Positions 26,838 through 36,533 of a DNA stretch of 47,988 bases are shown here, piece after piece. This DNA is from Chitinophagaceae bacterium (lineage in GTDB: Bacteria > Bacteroidota > Bacteroidia > Chitinophagales > Chitinophagaceae). The DNA is taken from assembly GCA_947371755.1 (NCBI GenBank), contig CANBQT010000021.1, forward strand, positions 1 to 47,988, in the 5' to 3' direction. Within the stretch, counting starts at the first letter, position 1. Every line of letters starts with the position of its first letter. Made by a program: the position numbers and the translations under genes. The notes beneath the pieces were generated by a model. It was not told where the DNA came from. It searched no databases and worked only from the letters and a program-made list of their open reading frames with translations.

Positions 26838-26890
26838 CCCTAGGTTTAAACCTAGGGATTGAAAATGAAGAATGATTTGGACTTTAGTCC
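26838..26890. repeat. Palindrome pair of composite repeat, copy A
   Basis: A perfect 20-base palindrome ccctaggtttaaacctaggg (26838-26857), a 21-base AT-rich spacer, then a short hairpin GGACT-TT-AGTCC (26879-26890). With the heptamer array 14 bases upstream it forms a composite unit that recurs in reverse orientation near 37.6 kb. It may also act as transcription terminator for the peptidase gene. Confidence 0.8.
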
Positions 26891-26922
26891 TTATGCTAAG
26901 CTTTTCTATACAAGAATATTTA

Positions 26923-27645
26923 TTAAAAGGCGAGATAGTAGTTCTGTAAAAGTTCTATAAATCTATCCGAATAAACCCTGTTATCCTGAATGATGATTTC
27001 TTCAGATAATGGGGTTTGTTTTTTTCTGCTGAATGCCAGGAATGACCTGAAAAATGTATGAGTGGAACTTTGTTTGATATCTGCATTTGCATACGGGAAT
27101 AAATTTCTATCCACTGCTAGTTTAATCATTTCTTCTTTTCGATGATGGGGCAGTAAAATGGCAGTTATCCCATCTTGTGAAAGATGTTTATCTATCACCT
27201 GTATCAATTCAGTTAAGTTTAAAGTTTCACTATGCAGCGCTTTGTTTCGTTTAGCATCCGGAGATTTTAAATCATTTTCAAAAAATGGAGGGTTACTGAA
27301 AATACAATCATATACCTGAGATGTTTTTAAATCTTTAACATCAGATTCAATGATTGTAATGGGGGATGCAAAATTAGCTTCCAAAAAATTTGAACTTGCT
27401 TGAGTTGCTGCCGCAGGATCTATTTCAACTGCATCCATACTGCATTCTATTTCTTGTGCTATCATCAAGCTTAATAATCCGGTGCCAGTTCCGATATCTA
27501 AAACATTGATTTGTTTTGTGTATGCTTGACTTTTTAGACGTTCCACTATCCATGCACCAAACAAACAGGCATCTGTGCAAACCTTCATGGCACAATGCTC
27601 TTGTTCAATTTTAAATTGTTTGAATTGGAAAAAATTGTTTGACAC
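26923..27645 (-). CDS. trmN6: tRNA1(Val) (adenine(37)-N6)-methyltransferase TrmN6
   Basis: A 240-residue class I SAM-dependent methyltransferase. SAM-binding motif I is VLDIGTGTGLLSLMIAQE and the target-base motif is FSNPPFFEND. The characteristic N-terminus FKQFKIEQEHCAMKVCTDACLFGAWI matches the YfiC/TrmN6 family, which methylates N6 of A37 in a valine tRNA. The start I propose is GTG 27645 (SNNFFQFKQF follows). The open frame continues to 27759, but that extra part only translates the heptamer array (LFTFYFLLFTFYF) and the sdhB terminator, so it is not protein. It lies between two heptamer arrays. Confidence 0.85.
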   Translation of the reverse strand: MSNNFFQFKQFKIEQEHCAMKVCTDACLFGAWIVERLKSQAYTKQINVLDIGTGTGLLSLMIAQEIECSMDAVEIDPAAATQASSNFLEANFASPITIIESDVKDLKTSQVYDCIFSNPPFFENDLKSPDAKRNKALHSETLNLTELIQVIDKHLSQDGITAILLPHHRKEEMIKLAVDRNLFPYANADIKQSSTHTFFRSFLAFSRKKQTPLSEEIIIQDNRVYSDRFIELLQNYYLAF

Positions 27646-27661
27646 TGGATAAAAGTAAAAA

Positions 27662-27696
27662 TAAAAAGTAAAAAGTAAAAAGTAAAAAGTAAAAAG
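27662..27696. repeat. TAAAAAG heptamer array, five copies, trmN6 leader
   Basis: Five perfect tandem TAAAAAG copies in the same orientation as the array at 26789, extended by degenerate units back to about 27651. The array begins 17 bases upstream of the proposed trmN6 GTG start, in the leader or promoter of that gene. Confidence 0.95.
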
Positions 27697-27723
27697 TGTT
27701 TCAATGCTTAATGGATACAAAAT

Positions 27724-27753
27724 AAAATGCCTCGAAACTAGTCGAGGCATTTT
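27724..27753 (-). terminator. Terminator of the sdhCAB operon
   Basis: A 12-base perfect stem AAAATGCCTCGA / TCGAGGCATTTT with a six-base loop, 17 bases past the sdhB stop. It ends in T runs in both directions. Confidence 0.88.
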
Positions 27754-27770
27754 ACACACTTTTAATTATT

Positions 27771-28520
27771 TTATTTATCAGAAGTTAAACCTGCAAATAA
27801 ATATTCTTTATTTAAACGAGCAATATTGGTGATAGAGATCTCTTTAGGGCAGGTAGCTTCACAAGCACCAGTATTGGTACAAGCACCAAATCCTTCTTTA
27901 TCCATCTGTGCTACCATGTTCATTACCCTTGATTTACGTTCTGGTTCGCCTTGTGGCAATAAGGCTAAATGAGAAACTTTAGCGCTCAAGAACAACATTG
28001 CGGAACTGTTTTTACATGCGGCTACACAAGCACCACAACCTATACACATCGCAGCAGCAAATGAGGCGTCTGCAAGATCCTTATTAATTGGTAAAGAGTT
28101 TCCGTCTACAGCATTACCAGTGTTTACACTGATATAACCACCTGCTTGAATAATACGATCGAAGGCAGAGCGATCTACCATTAAATCTTTGATCACAGGA
28201 AATGCACCAGCTCTCCATGGCTCCACAACAATAGTATCGCCATCTTTGAAAGCGCGCATGTGTAACTGACAAGTAGTATTCGCCTTCCAAGGTCCGTGTG
28301 GTTTACCATTGATGTATAAAGAGCAATTTCCGCAAATACCTTCTCTACAATCATGGTCAAATGCAATGGGTTCTCCACCTTCCACAATCAATTTTTCGTT
28401 TAATACGTCAATCATTTCCAGAAAAGACATTTCAGAAGAAATATTATTCACCGGATAGCTTACAAAACCACCCTTATCTTTACTGTTTTTTTGTCTCCAC
28501 ACTTTAACAGTCAAATTCAT
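27771..28520 (-). CDS. sdhB: Succinate dehydrogenase/fumarate reductase iron-sulfur subunit
   Basis: A 249-residue electron-transfer subunit of complex II. The N-terminal 2Fe-2S domain has CREGICGNC (from about 58) and the distant cysteine of TTCQLHMR. The C-terminal domain has [13 protein letters not shown] and [13 protein letters not shown] for the 4Fe-4S and 3Fe-4S clusters. It passes electrons from SdhA's FAD to the membrane subunit. I chose ATG 28520 ([10 protein letters not shown]), the family-like start; ATG 28535 or 28571 would add 5 or 17 residues. It is the last gene of sdhCAB and is followed by a strong terminator. Confidence 0.95.
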   Translation of the reverse strand: MNLTVKVWRQKNSKDKGGFVSYPVNNISSEMSFLEMIDVLNEKLIVEGGEPIAFDHDCREGICGNCSLYINGKPHGPWKANTTCQLHMRAFKDGDTIVVEPWRAGAFPVIKDLMVDRSAFDRIIQAGGYISVNTGNAVDGNSLPINKDLADASFAAAMCIGCGACVAACKNSSAMLFLSAKVSHLALLPQGEPERKSRVMNMVAQMDKEGFGACTNTGACEATCPKEISITNIARLNKEYLFAGLTSDK

Positions 28521-28600
28521 ATTGTAGTGTTCCATTCTATAAAGTTTGTCGTTGTTTAAGTCAAATTTCAAAAGTCAAACCAGTTTAACCGTTTATATGT

Positions 28601-30574
28601 TTATTTATAAGAGCGTTGAGAAGGTTTCACAACATCGTACACCAATGGTTCTTTGTGTAAAGTCCATTCATGTTCTGCTTTGTATTCCCAGGCTGCTACA
28701 TACATGTAATTGACATCATCACGTAAAGCTTCGCCATCTTCTGTTTGATACTCTTCTCTGAAATGTCCCCCACAACTTTCATTTCTATTCAGTGCATCCA
28801 CACACATTAATTCACCAAGCTCAATGAAGTCGGCAACTCGATTAGCTTTATCCAATTCCGGGTTCATTTCATTGATTTCCCCAGGGATACGCACATCACT
28901 CCAGAATTCTGCTTTTAAGGCTTGAACTGCAGCTATAGCTTCTTTTAGACCTTCCTCACTTCTAGCCATACCACATTTGTCCCAAATGATCTTTCCTAAG
29001 CGTTTGTGGAAGCTTTCAACTGATTGCTTACCCTTAATACTCATTAATTTTTCAATTCTTTCGCTGGCAACTTTTTCAGCTGCTGCAAAGGCAGGGTGAG
29101 TTGTTTCAATGGCTTTACTATAAATATCTTCGGCCAAATTGTTTCCTAAAGTATAAGGGATAACAAAATATCCATCAGCCAAACCTTGCATTAAAGCAGA
29201 AGCTCCTAAACGGTTTGCTCCATGGTCACTAAAGTTGGCTTCACCTAAACAATACAATCCTTTTACAGTTGTTTGTAATTCATAATCTACCCATAAGCCG
29301 CCCATGGTATAGTGCACTGCAGGATAAATACGCATAGGGAACTCGTAAGGATTTTCTCCGGTAATCTTTTCATACATATCGAAAAGGTTGCCATATTTTT
29401 CTTTCACTACTTCCTTACCTAAAACAATAATTTCTTCGATGCTCAAACTATCATTACCTTCTTTACCAGCTTCAATCTTACCATAACGAACAATGGCATC
29501 AGCGAAATCTAAATAAACCGCTTGCTTACTGGTACCAACTCCATACCCTTCATCACATCTTTCTTTGGCTGCACGAGAAGCTACGTCGCGTGGTACAAGG
29601 TTTCCAAATGCAGGATACCTTCTTTCCAAATAATAATCTCTTTCTTCTTCAGGAATATCGATAGCTTTTCTTTCGTCGTTTTTCTTTTTAGGTACCCAGA
29701 TTCTTCCATCATTACGTAATGACTCAGACATCAATGTTAATTTAGACTGATGGTCACCACTTACAGGTATACAAGTAGGGTGGATCTGTGTAAAACAAGG
29801 GTTTGCAAAAGCTGCTCCATTTTTATGCGCCTTCCAAGCAGCAGTAACATTACTTCCCATTGCATTGGTTGATAAATAGAATACGTTACCATATCCACCT
29901 GTACATAATAAAACAGCGTGTCCAAAATGTCTTTCTAATTCCCCGCTCACTAAATTTCTAGCGATGATTCCCCTTGCTTTATCGTCGATCTTAACCACTT
30001 CCAACATTTCATGGCGAGGGTACATTTTTACATTTCCTAAAGCAACTTGTCTTTCCAAAGCCTGGTAGGCACCAATTAATAATTGCTGCCCAGTTTGTCC
30101 GGCAGCATAGAAAGTTCTTTGAACTTGGGTACCACCGAAAGAACGGTTACTTAATAATCCACCATATTCACGTGCAAAAGGAACACCCTGTGCTACGCAC
30201 TGATCAATAATATTACCACTCACTTCAGCTAAGCGATGAACGTTTGCTTCACGTGCACGGTAGTCTCCACCTTTAATTGTATCATAGAATAAACGGAATA
30301 CACTATCGCCATCGTTCTGATAGTTCTTAGCTGCATTAATACCACCTTGCGCTGCAATACTGTGGGCACGACGAGGTGAGTCTTGATAACAAAAAGCTTT
30401 TACTTTATATCCCAACTCTCCAAGAGAAGCGGCTGCGGAAGCACCGGCTAAACCAGTCCCAACCACAATTACTTCCAATTTACGTTTGTTGGCAGGGTTT
30501 ACCAATTTGCAATGTCCTTTATAATCGGTCCATTTATCATCTAAAGACCCCGAAGGGATTTTCGCGTCTAACAT
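28601..30574 (-). CDS. sdhA: Succinate dehydrogenase/fumarate reductase flavoprotein subunit
   Basis: The 657-residue catalytic subunit of complex II oxidises succinate to fumarate (or the reverse). The FAD-binding fold is [21 protein letters not shown] (about 35-55). The histidine expected to hold FAD covalently is H71 in [18 protein letters not shown]. Active-site blocks such as [27 protein letters not shown] and [17 protein letters not shown] are present. The length and the sdhC-A-B order match the Bacteroidota/epsilon-type enzyme with a single diheme cytochrome b, which can run as quinol:fumarate reductase under low oxygen. Confidence 0.97.
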   Translation of the reverse strand: MLDAKIPSGSLDDKWTDYKGHCKLVNPANKRKLEVIVVGTGLAGASAAASLGELGYKVKAFCYQDSPRRAHSIAAQGGINAAKNYQNDGDSVFRLFYDTIKGGDYRAREANVHRLAEVSGNIIDQCVAQGVPFAREYGGLLSNRSFGGTQVQRTFYAAGQTGQQLLIGAYQALERQVALGNVKMYPRHEMLEVVKIDDKARGIIARNLVSGELERHFGHAVLLCTGGYGNVFYLSTNAMGSNVTAAWKAHKNGAAFANPCFTQIHPTCIPVSGDHQSKLTLMSESLRNDGRIWVPKKKNDERKAIDIPEEERDYYLERRYPAFGNLVPRDVASRAAKERCDEGYGVGTSKQAVYLDFADAIVRYGKIEAGKEGNDSLSIEEIIVLGKEVVKEKYGNLFDMYEKITGENPYEFPMRIYPAVHYTMGGLWVDYELQTTVKGLYCLGEANFSDHGANRLGASALMQGLADGYFVIPYTLGNNLAEDIYSKAIETTHPAFAAAEKVASERIEKLMSIKGKQSVESFHKRLGKIIWDKCGMARSEEGLKEAIAAVQALKAEFWSDVRIPGEINEMNPELDKANRVADFIELGELMCVDALNRNESCGGHFREEYQTEDGEALRDDVNYMYVAAWEYKAEHEWTLHKEPLVYDVVKPSQRSYK

Positions 30575-30636
30575 ATATCCAAGTTTACTATGATTAGAAT
30601 ATCGTAATTATTATTTTCTTACTCAATGAAGACTAC

Positions 30637-31308
30637 TTAATTAAGCCAGCCTAAATAAAAGCTCAACGGCATCATCGCAAAAGCCAATGTGATGATGACA
30701 GAAAAACCATAACCAATGCTGGTTAACATCTGATTATATCTTTTATTATGAACACCTAATGTTCTGAATGCACTTTGAAAACCATGTGCCAAATGATAGC
30801 CCAATGATAAACATCCCAACACATAAACAATTACCACCCATAATACCGAGAAGGTCTCTTTCATCTTTGCATAAAGATCGATTTCTTCGCCTAATACAAA
30901 ATTTTGGTGGGCTCTATTTGGGAACCAAAAATCACTCATGTGTAAGATCAGGAACAATAGAATAAGGGTTCCTAAAATACCCATGCTTCTGCTATACCAT
31001 TTACTGCCTCTATTTCCATAATCACTGGCATATGCAATACCTCTTTTGCTGCGATTAGAAAGTTCAAGCATCAAGCCCTGAATAATGTGCAGGATAAGAC
31101 CGGCAAATAAGCCAATCTCAAGTATTCTTGGAACCACATTTGCTCCCATGAAATGCGCTCCAGCGTTAAACATTTTACCGCCATCGTTAGCCCAGATACA
31201 AGCGTTCAGACTAACGTGAATAACTAAAAAAAGAATAAGAAAAATGCCGGTGAAACCCATGACTAATTTCTTTCCGACTGATGAAGTGAAGACTTGTTTC
31301 CAGGTCAT
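30637..31308 (-). CDS. sdhC: Succinate dehydrogenase cytochrome b subunit
   Basis: The 223-residue membrane anchor of complex II with five hydrophobic helices (about 13-31, 58-80, 105-127, 150-172 and 192-217) and histidines placed for two hemes b (for example in LVIHVSLN, LHIIQG, LILHMSD and GYHLAHGFQSAF). It exchanges electrons with the quinone pool. A single large SdhC instead of separate C and D subunits is typical for this phylum. It is the first gene of sdhCAB. Confidence 0.92.
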   Translation of the reverse strand: MTWKQVFTSSVGKKLVMGFTGIFLILFLVIHVSLNACIWANDGGKMFNAGAHFMGANVVPRILEIGLFAGLILHIIQGLMLELSNRSKRGIAYASDYGNRGSKWYSRSMGILGTLILLFLILHMSDFWFPNRAHQNFVLGEEIDLYAKMKETFSVLWVVIVYVLGCLSLGYHLAHGFQSAFRTLGVHNKRYNQMLTSIGYGFSVIITLAFAMMPLSFYLGWLN

Positions 31309-31337
31309 AATGCAAGTTTAGATTTGAGAAATCGCTG

Positions 31338-31345
31338 CAAAAATA
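31338..31345 (-). promoter_or_regulatory. sdhCAB -7 box
   Basis: On the minus strand TATTTTTG, a full match to TAnnTTTG, 29 bases upstream of the sdhC ATG. Confidence 0.5.
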
Positions 31346-31527
31346 ACGCATGAATCAATGCCAAGGTTTAAAACTTTTATTTTATCTGAGATAATTATGA
31401 CATCAAATCGGTAGCAAATCTTTTAATTTTTATATCTGTTTAATATTTATGTCTATATTTTTTACTTGGTTGAACAGTCATTTGACCGCTCACATAAAAC
31501 TAGTACCTACTTTACCATTACGATTCT

Positions 31528-31535
31528 TACATTTG
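31528..31535 (+). promoter_or_regulatory. -7 box directly before the ABC permease start
   Basis: TACATTTG, followed by AAAT and then the ATG at 31540. The four-base gap places the predicted transcription start at the start codon. Confidence 0.55.
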
Positions 31536-31539
31536 AAAT

Positions 31540-32787
31540 ATGTTAAAACAATTAAGTATTCTTTGGACAAGCTTCAAAATGGCACTTCAGGAATTGAAAG
31601 TGAATAAGCTGCGTACTTTTCTTTCTCTGTTTGGCATTACTATCGGAATTTTTTGCATTATCGGGGTTTTGGCAACTGTAGATAGTTTAGAGCAAAAAGT
31701 ACAAAATGATATTAAAGCGCTAGGAACAAATACCATATATATTGATAAGTGGTCTTATGGCGGCGGTCCGGATTATCCATGGTGGAAATTCATGAAAAGA
31801 CCTGTACCCAAGTTTGAAGAAATAAAAACCATCAAGGAAAAAAGTCAATTGTATTCCTATGCTGCCATGTTTCTTGAAAGAACCGTGAATGTATCCTATC
31901 TGGATAATACATTGAATGGCGTTAATATGTATGGGGTTTCTGAGGAGTTCAATAAAATTCAAACAATTGATATTGCTAATGGTCGTTACATTAACGATGC
32001 CGAGTTCACATACGGTACATCTTCTGTAATCATCGGAACACAGGTTGCGGAGGAACTCTTTGGAAAGGTTGAAAAGGCAGTAGGACAAGAAATCTCTTAT
32101 GGTGGCAGGCGTTTGAATGTGATTGGGATCATCAAAAAGCAAGGCCAGAGTATGGGCGGTGGATTTGATTACGACAAATGTTTGATGGTTTCTTATCGAT
32201 ATTTTGCTACTATTTATAATCCCGATTTGAATCAGCCTAAAATATTGGTTCAGGGAAAAGAAAATATTCCTTCAAAGGCATTGCAAGAGGAGTTGGTAGG
32301 AATCATGCGTCAGATCAGAAAATTGAGTCCAACTCAGGAAGACGATTTTACCTGTAATGATATTGCCGTATTTAGCGAACAGATCAAAGGCTTTTTTGGA
32401 AAAGTTAGTGCAGGGGGCTGGGCAATTGCTGGTTTAAGTTTAATTGTGGGCGCATTTGGCGTGGCAAATATCATGTTCGTAACTGTAAGAGAAAGAACGA
32501 GCCAGATTGGATTGAAAAAAGCAATAGGGGCTAAGAGGGGAACTATATTAACCGAATTCTTAATCGAGAGTGCCTTTTTATGTGTAATCGGCGGATTACT
32601 TGGTTTGTTTTTTGTGTGGTTATTGGCTTTAGGTTTGAGTAGTGTGATGCCGTTTCCTATTTTCATTTCCGGAAATATTATAACACTTGCCATGAGTATT
32701 TGCATCATCTTAGGGATAGTTTCTGGAATTATTCCGGCATTTATTGCAGCTAAGATGGATCCAGTGGTAGCTATCAGAACAAAATAA
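31540..32787 (+). CDS. MacB/FtsX-type ABC transporter permease
   Basis: A 415-residue inner-membrane protein. One N-terminal helix (LRTFLSLFGITIGIFCIIGVLATVDSLEQ) leads to a large periplasmic MacB-PCD-like domain (about 50-280), then three C-terminal helices of the FtsX domain starting at GWAIAGLSLIVGAFGVANIMFVTVRERTSQIGLKKAIGAKR. MacB/LolC-type mechanotransmission transporters export peptides, lipoproteins or lipids with a separate ATPase; none is adjacent, so the ATPase must come from elsewhere. A terminator follows, so it seems monocistronic. Confidence 0.9.
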   Translation: MLKQLSILWTSFKMALQELKVNKLRTFLSLFGITIGIFCIIGVLATVDSLEQKVQNDIKALGTNTIYIDKWSYGGGPDYPWWKFMKRPVPKFEEIKTIKEKSQLYSYAAMFLERTVNVSYLDNTLNGVNMYGVSEEFNKIQTIDIANGRYINDAEFTYGTSSVIIGTQVAEELFGKVEKAVGQEISYGGRRLNVIGIIKKQGQSMGGGFDYDKCLMVSYRYFATIYNPDLNQPKILVQGKENIPSKALQEELVGIMRQIRKLSPTQEDDFTCNDIAVFSEQIKGFFGKVSAGGWAIAGLSLIVGAFGVANIMFVTVRERTSQIGLKKAIGAKRGTILTEFLIESAFLCVIGGLLGLFFVWLLALGLSSVMPFPIFISGNIITLAMSICIILGIVSGIIPAFIAAKMDPVVAIRTK

Positions 32788-32808
32788 AATAGTAGTTAAA
32801 TTATATAG

Positions 32809-32846
32809 CGCATTGATTATCAAAATATGATGATCAATGCGTTTTT
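32809..32846 (+). terminator. Terminator after the ABC permease gene
   Basis: Nine-base stem CGCATTGAT / ATCAATGCG with a 15-base loop, followed by TTTTT, 21 bases past the stop. Confidence 0.7.
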
Positions 32847-32881
32847 GTTTCTAGATTAAGGGAGGAAATGTTTGTTTCAAT

Positions 32882-32889
32882 TAACTTCG
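32882..32889 (+). promoter_or_regulatory. Probable -7 box directly before tsaD
   Basis: TAACTTCG differs from TAnnTTTG by one base. It is followed by CAGA and then the GTG at 32894, the same four-base gap as seen at other genes here. This supports the GTG start. Confidence 0.4.
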
Positions 32890-32893
32890 CAGA

Positions 32894-33919
32894 GTGGATA
32901 CCAATTCTAAGATCACCATATTAGCTATAGAATCATCCTGTGATGAAACCTCTGCCAGTATTTGTGTAGATGGAAAAATTCTGTCGAATAGTATTGCCAC
33001 TCAATCTGTGCATGAGCAATATGGGGGAGTAGTTCCTGAATTGGCCAGTAGGGCACATATGCAAAATATCGTACCTGTAGTAGAAACCTGTTTGCAGGAG
33101 GCATTTCCAAATTTAAATGCCACAGAAAAAATGGCTATTATTTCTGCAGTAGCTTTTACTCAGGCACCAGGGCTTATTGGTAGTTTATTGGTGGGAGTAC
33201 AATTTGCCAAGTCATTGTCTTTATCATTAAATAAACCATTGATCTCGGTACATCATATGCAAGCGCATGTTTTGGCAAATATGATTCAGGATCCAGCACC
33301 CAGTTTTCCTTTTCTTTGTTTAACGGTAAGTGGTGGGCATACCCAAATTGTACTGGCAAGATCTCCATTAGATTTGGAAATCATCGGTGAAACGATAGAC
33401 GATGCTGCAGGAGAGGCTTTTGACAAAACTGCAAAATTATTAGGCCTTCCTTATCCTGGTGGTCCTTTAATTGATAAATACGCAGCACTGGGCGATCCCC
33501 TTGCATTTAAATTTGCAGAACCTCAAATTCCGGAACTTGATTTTTCATTTAGTGGTTTGAAGACTTCCATCCTTTATTTTCTTCAGAAACAAGTGCCTGG
33601 TTTTATTGAACTGAATAGGAACGACCTTTGTGCATCCGTGCAATACACCATCATTCAGATTCTTCTAAAAAAACTCAAAAAAGCTGTTGTGAAAACGGGT
33701 GTGAAACAGGTTTGTTTGGCAGGTGGCGTTAGCGCCAATTCAGGATTAAGACAAGCCTTACAAGAGGCCGGGATAAAACATGGGTGGAAAACTTATATTC
33801 CATCATTCGAATATTGTACAGACAATGCGGCAATGATTGCTATAACAGCCTATTATAAATATCAGGCGGGTCAATTTACATCTCTAGACAGCTATCCAAG
33901 TGCCAGAGCAGAATGGTGA
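32894..33919 (+). CDS. tsaD: tRNA N6-threonylcarbamoyladenosine transferase TsaD
   Basis: A 341-residue ASKHA-fold enzyme that attaches threonylcarbamoyl to A37 of ANN-decoding tRNAs, with TsaB and TsaE (not in the window). It has ILAIESSCDETSAS, the metal site HHMQAHVL (H121, H125), the CLTVSGGHTQIVL block, DDAAGEAFDKTAKLLGLPYPGGP and the C-terminal LAGGVSANSGLRQAL and DNAAMIA. The start appears to be GTG 32894, as no in-frame ATG lies near. An SD-like GGAGG at 32861 precedes an out-of-frame ATG and is not used. Confidence 0.96.
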   Translation: MDTNSKITILAIESSCDETSASICVDGKILSNSIATQSVHEQYGGVVPELASRAHMQNIVPVVETCLQEAFPNLNATEKMAIISAVAFTQAPGLIGSLLVGVQFAKSLSLSLNKPLISVHHMQAHVLANMIQDPAPSFPFLCLTVSGGHTQIVLARSPLDLEIIGETIDDAAGEAFDKTAKLLGLPYPGGPLIDKYAALGDPLAFKFAEPQIPELDFSFSGLKTSILYFLQKQVPGFIELNRNDLCASVQYTIIQILLKKLKKAVVKTGVKQVCLAGGVSANSGLRQALQEAGIKHGWKTYIPSFEYCTDNAAMIAITAYYKYQAGQFTSLDSYPSARAEW

Positions 33920-33952
33920 TTTATCACTCAAAAATCAAAATTCAAAAATTAA

Positions 33953-35626
<1,674 letters not shown>

Positions 35627-35796
35627 TACGGTTTATTTGACCTAATTTCGCGTTTCAATTGTGGAAAAACAGTTGCGGAAACGGATTATAAAGAGATTTT
35701 CCCCCGTTCTGTGCAAAAATTAAATAAAAAAAAGGGAAATGGTATTGGTAGTTTGGAGCATTTCCTTACCTTTGCCGTCCCGAAAAAATAAGAGTC
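35627..35796. other. Intergenic region between the ABC-F gene and rpmB
   Basis: 170 bp without an open frame of note. It holds the rpmB promoter at its right end; no clear terminator for the ABC-F gene was seen. Confidence 0.4.
35745..35774 (+). promoter_or_regulatory. rpmB-rpmG promoter
   Basis: The best promoter in the window: -33 TTG (35745-35747), exactly 19 bases, then -7 TACCTTTG (35767-35774), matching the Bacteroidota TTG-N19-TAnnTTTG consensus. The box ends 22 bases before the rpmB ATG. Confidence 0.75.
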
Positions 35797-36033
35797 ATGG
35801 CAAGAGTATGTCAGGTTACAGGTAAAAAGCCACAAACTGGTAATAGTGTTTCTCACTCAAACATCAAGACCAAGCGTCGTTTTCTACCCAATTTACAAAC
35901 CAAGCGTTTTTTCTTCGCAGAAGAAGATCGTTGGGTAACATTGAAAGTATCTACTGATGCTTTAAGAACGATCAATAAGAATGGTCTGTCAACAGTGATC
36001 AAAGAATTGAGATTGAACGGATCTAAGATCTAA
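35797..36033 (+). CDS. rpmB: 50S ribosomal protein L28
   Basis: A 78-residue basic ribosomal protein. The N-terminus [34 protein letters not shown] is diagnostic of bL28. Only one cysteine is present, so it is the zinc-free (C-minus) form. It is first in the rpmB-rpmG-DUF4295 operon, 28 bases before rpmG. Confidence 0.97.
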   Translation: MARVCQVTGKKPQTGNSVSHSNIKTKRRFLPNLQTKRFFFAEEDRWVTLKVSTDALRTINKNGLSTVIKELRLNGSKI

Positions 36034-36061
36034 CTATTAACAAAGAAAACTACCTAATACA

Positions 36062-36244
36062 ATGGCAAAGAAAGGTAACAGGGTTCAAGTAATCCTGGAA
36101 TGCACAGAGCACAAAACAAGTGGAATGGCGGGTACAAGCCGTTATATCACTAAAAAGAATAAGAAAAATACGCCTGAGCGTATTGAATTGAAAAAGTACA
36201 ACCCAATTCTGAAAAAAGTAACCGTTCATAAAGAAATTAAATAG
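36062..36244 (+). CDS. rpmG: 50S ribosomal protein L33
   Basis: A 60-residue basic protein with the bL33 pattern [41 protein letters not shown] and a final HKEIK. A single cysteine means the zinc-ribbon CxxC pairs are missing, so this is a zinc-independent L33. It is the middle gene of the operon; the DUF4295 gene starts two bases after its stop. Confidence 0.97.
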   Translation: MAKKGNRVQVILECTEHKTSGMAGTSRYITKKNKKNTPERIELKKYNPILKKVTVHKEIK

Positions 36245-36246
36245 TC

Positions 36247-36420
36247 ATGGCAAAAGCAGCTTCAAAAAACGCTAAAGTAAAAGATTTAAAGGCATCTGCT
36301 GAGGCAAAAAACTGGACAAAAGTTATCAAGGCTGTTCGTAGCCCTAAGACTGGTGCATATACCTTCAAAGAGGCAATTGTTCACAAGGACAAGGTGAAGG
36401 ATTTCTTAGCTGAAAAATAA
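36247..36420 (+). CDS. DUF4295 small basic protein
   Basis: A 57-residue lysine-rich protein, ATG 36247 to TAA 36420, beginning MAKAASKNAKVKDLKASAEA. The core WTKVIKAVRSPKTGAYTFKEAIV is typical of DUF4295, a Bacteroidota-specific family found after rpmG. Its size, charge and place two bases behind rpmG suggest a ribosome-associated protein. A lineage-specific large-subunit protein (bL38) has been described for Flavobacterium ribosomes; whether this is its counterpart I cannot confirm. A terminator follows. Confidence 0.88.
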   Translation: MAKAASKNAKVKDLKASAEAKNWTKVIKAVRSPKTGAYTFKEAIVHKDKVKDFLAEK

Positions 36421-36442
36421 TCGGTCCTGTTAGAAAATATTG

Positions 36443-36474
36443 AAAAGCTTTCCCTCTTTACGGGAAGGCTTTTT
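36443..36474 (+). terminator. Terminator of the rpmB-rpmG-DUF4295 operon
   Basis: A 12-base stem AAAAGCTTTCCC / GGGAAGGCTTTT (one G-T pair) with a seven-base loop and a T run. Confidence 0.85.
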
Positions 36475-36533
36475 GTATTTAATCATGAATCGATCAGAAC
36501 AGTATTTTACTTCGCTTACATAAAGTAGTAATT

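Noticed and set aside
27662..27696. CRISPR-like repeats
   Set aside because: Units are seven bases with no spacers, so these are simple tandem repeats.
27646..27759. N-terminal extension of trmN6 up to an ATG at 27759
   Set aside because: It only translates the heptamer array and the sdhB terminator hairpin; homologues begin near FFQFKQF.
31720..32142. 140-codon open frame opposite the ABC permease
   Set aside because: A shadow frame; the permease on the other strand has clear domain structure.
32861..32896. SD-like GGAGG with ATG 32868 as an alternative tsaD start
   Set aside because: That ATG is out of frame with tsaD and leads to a short nonsense peptide.
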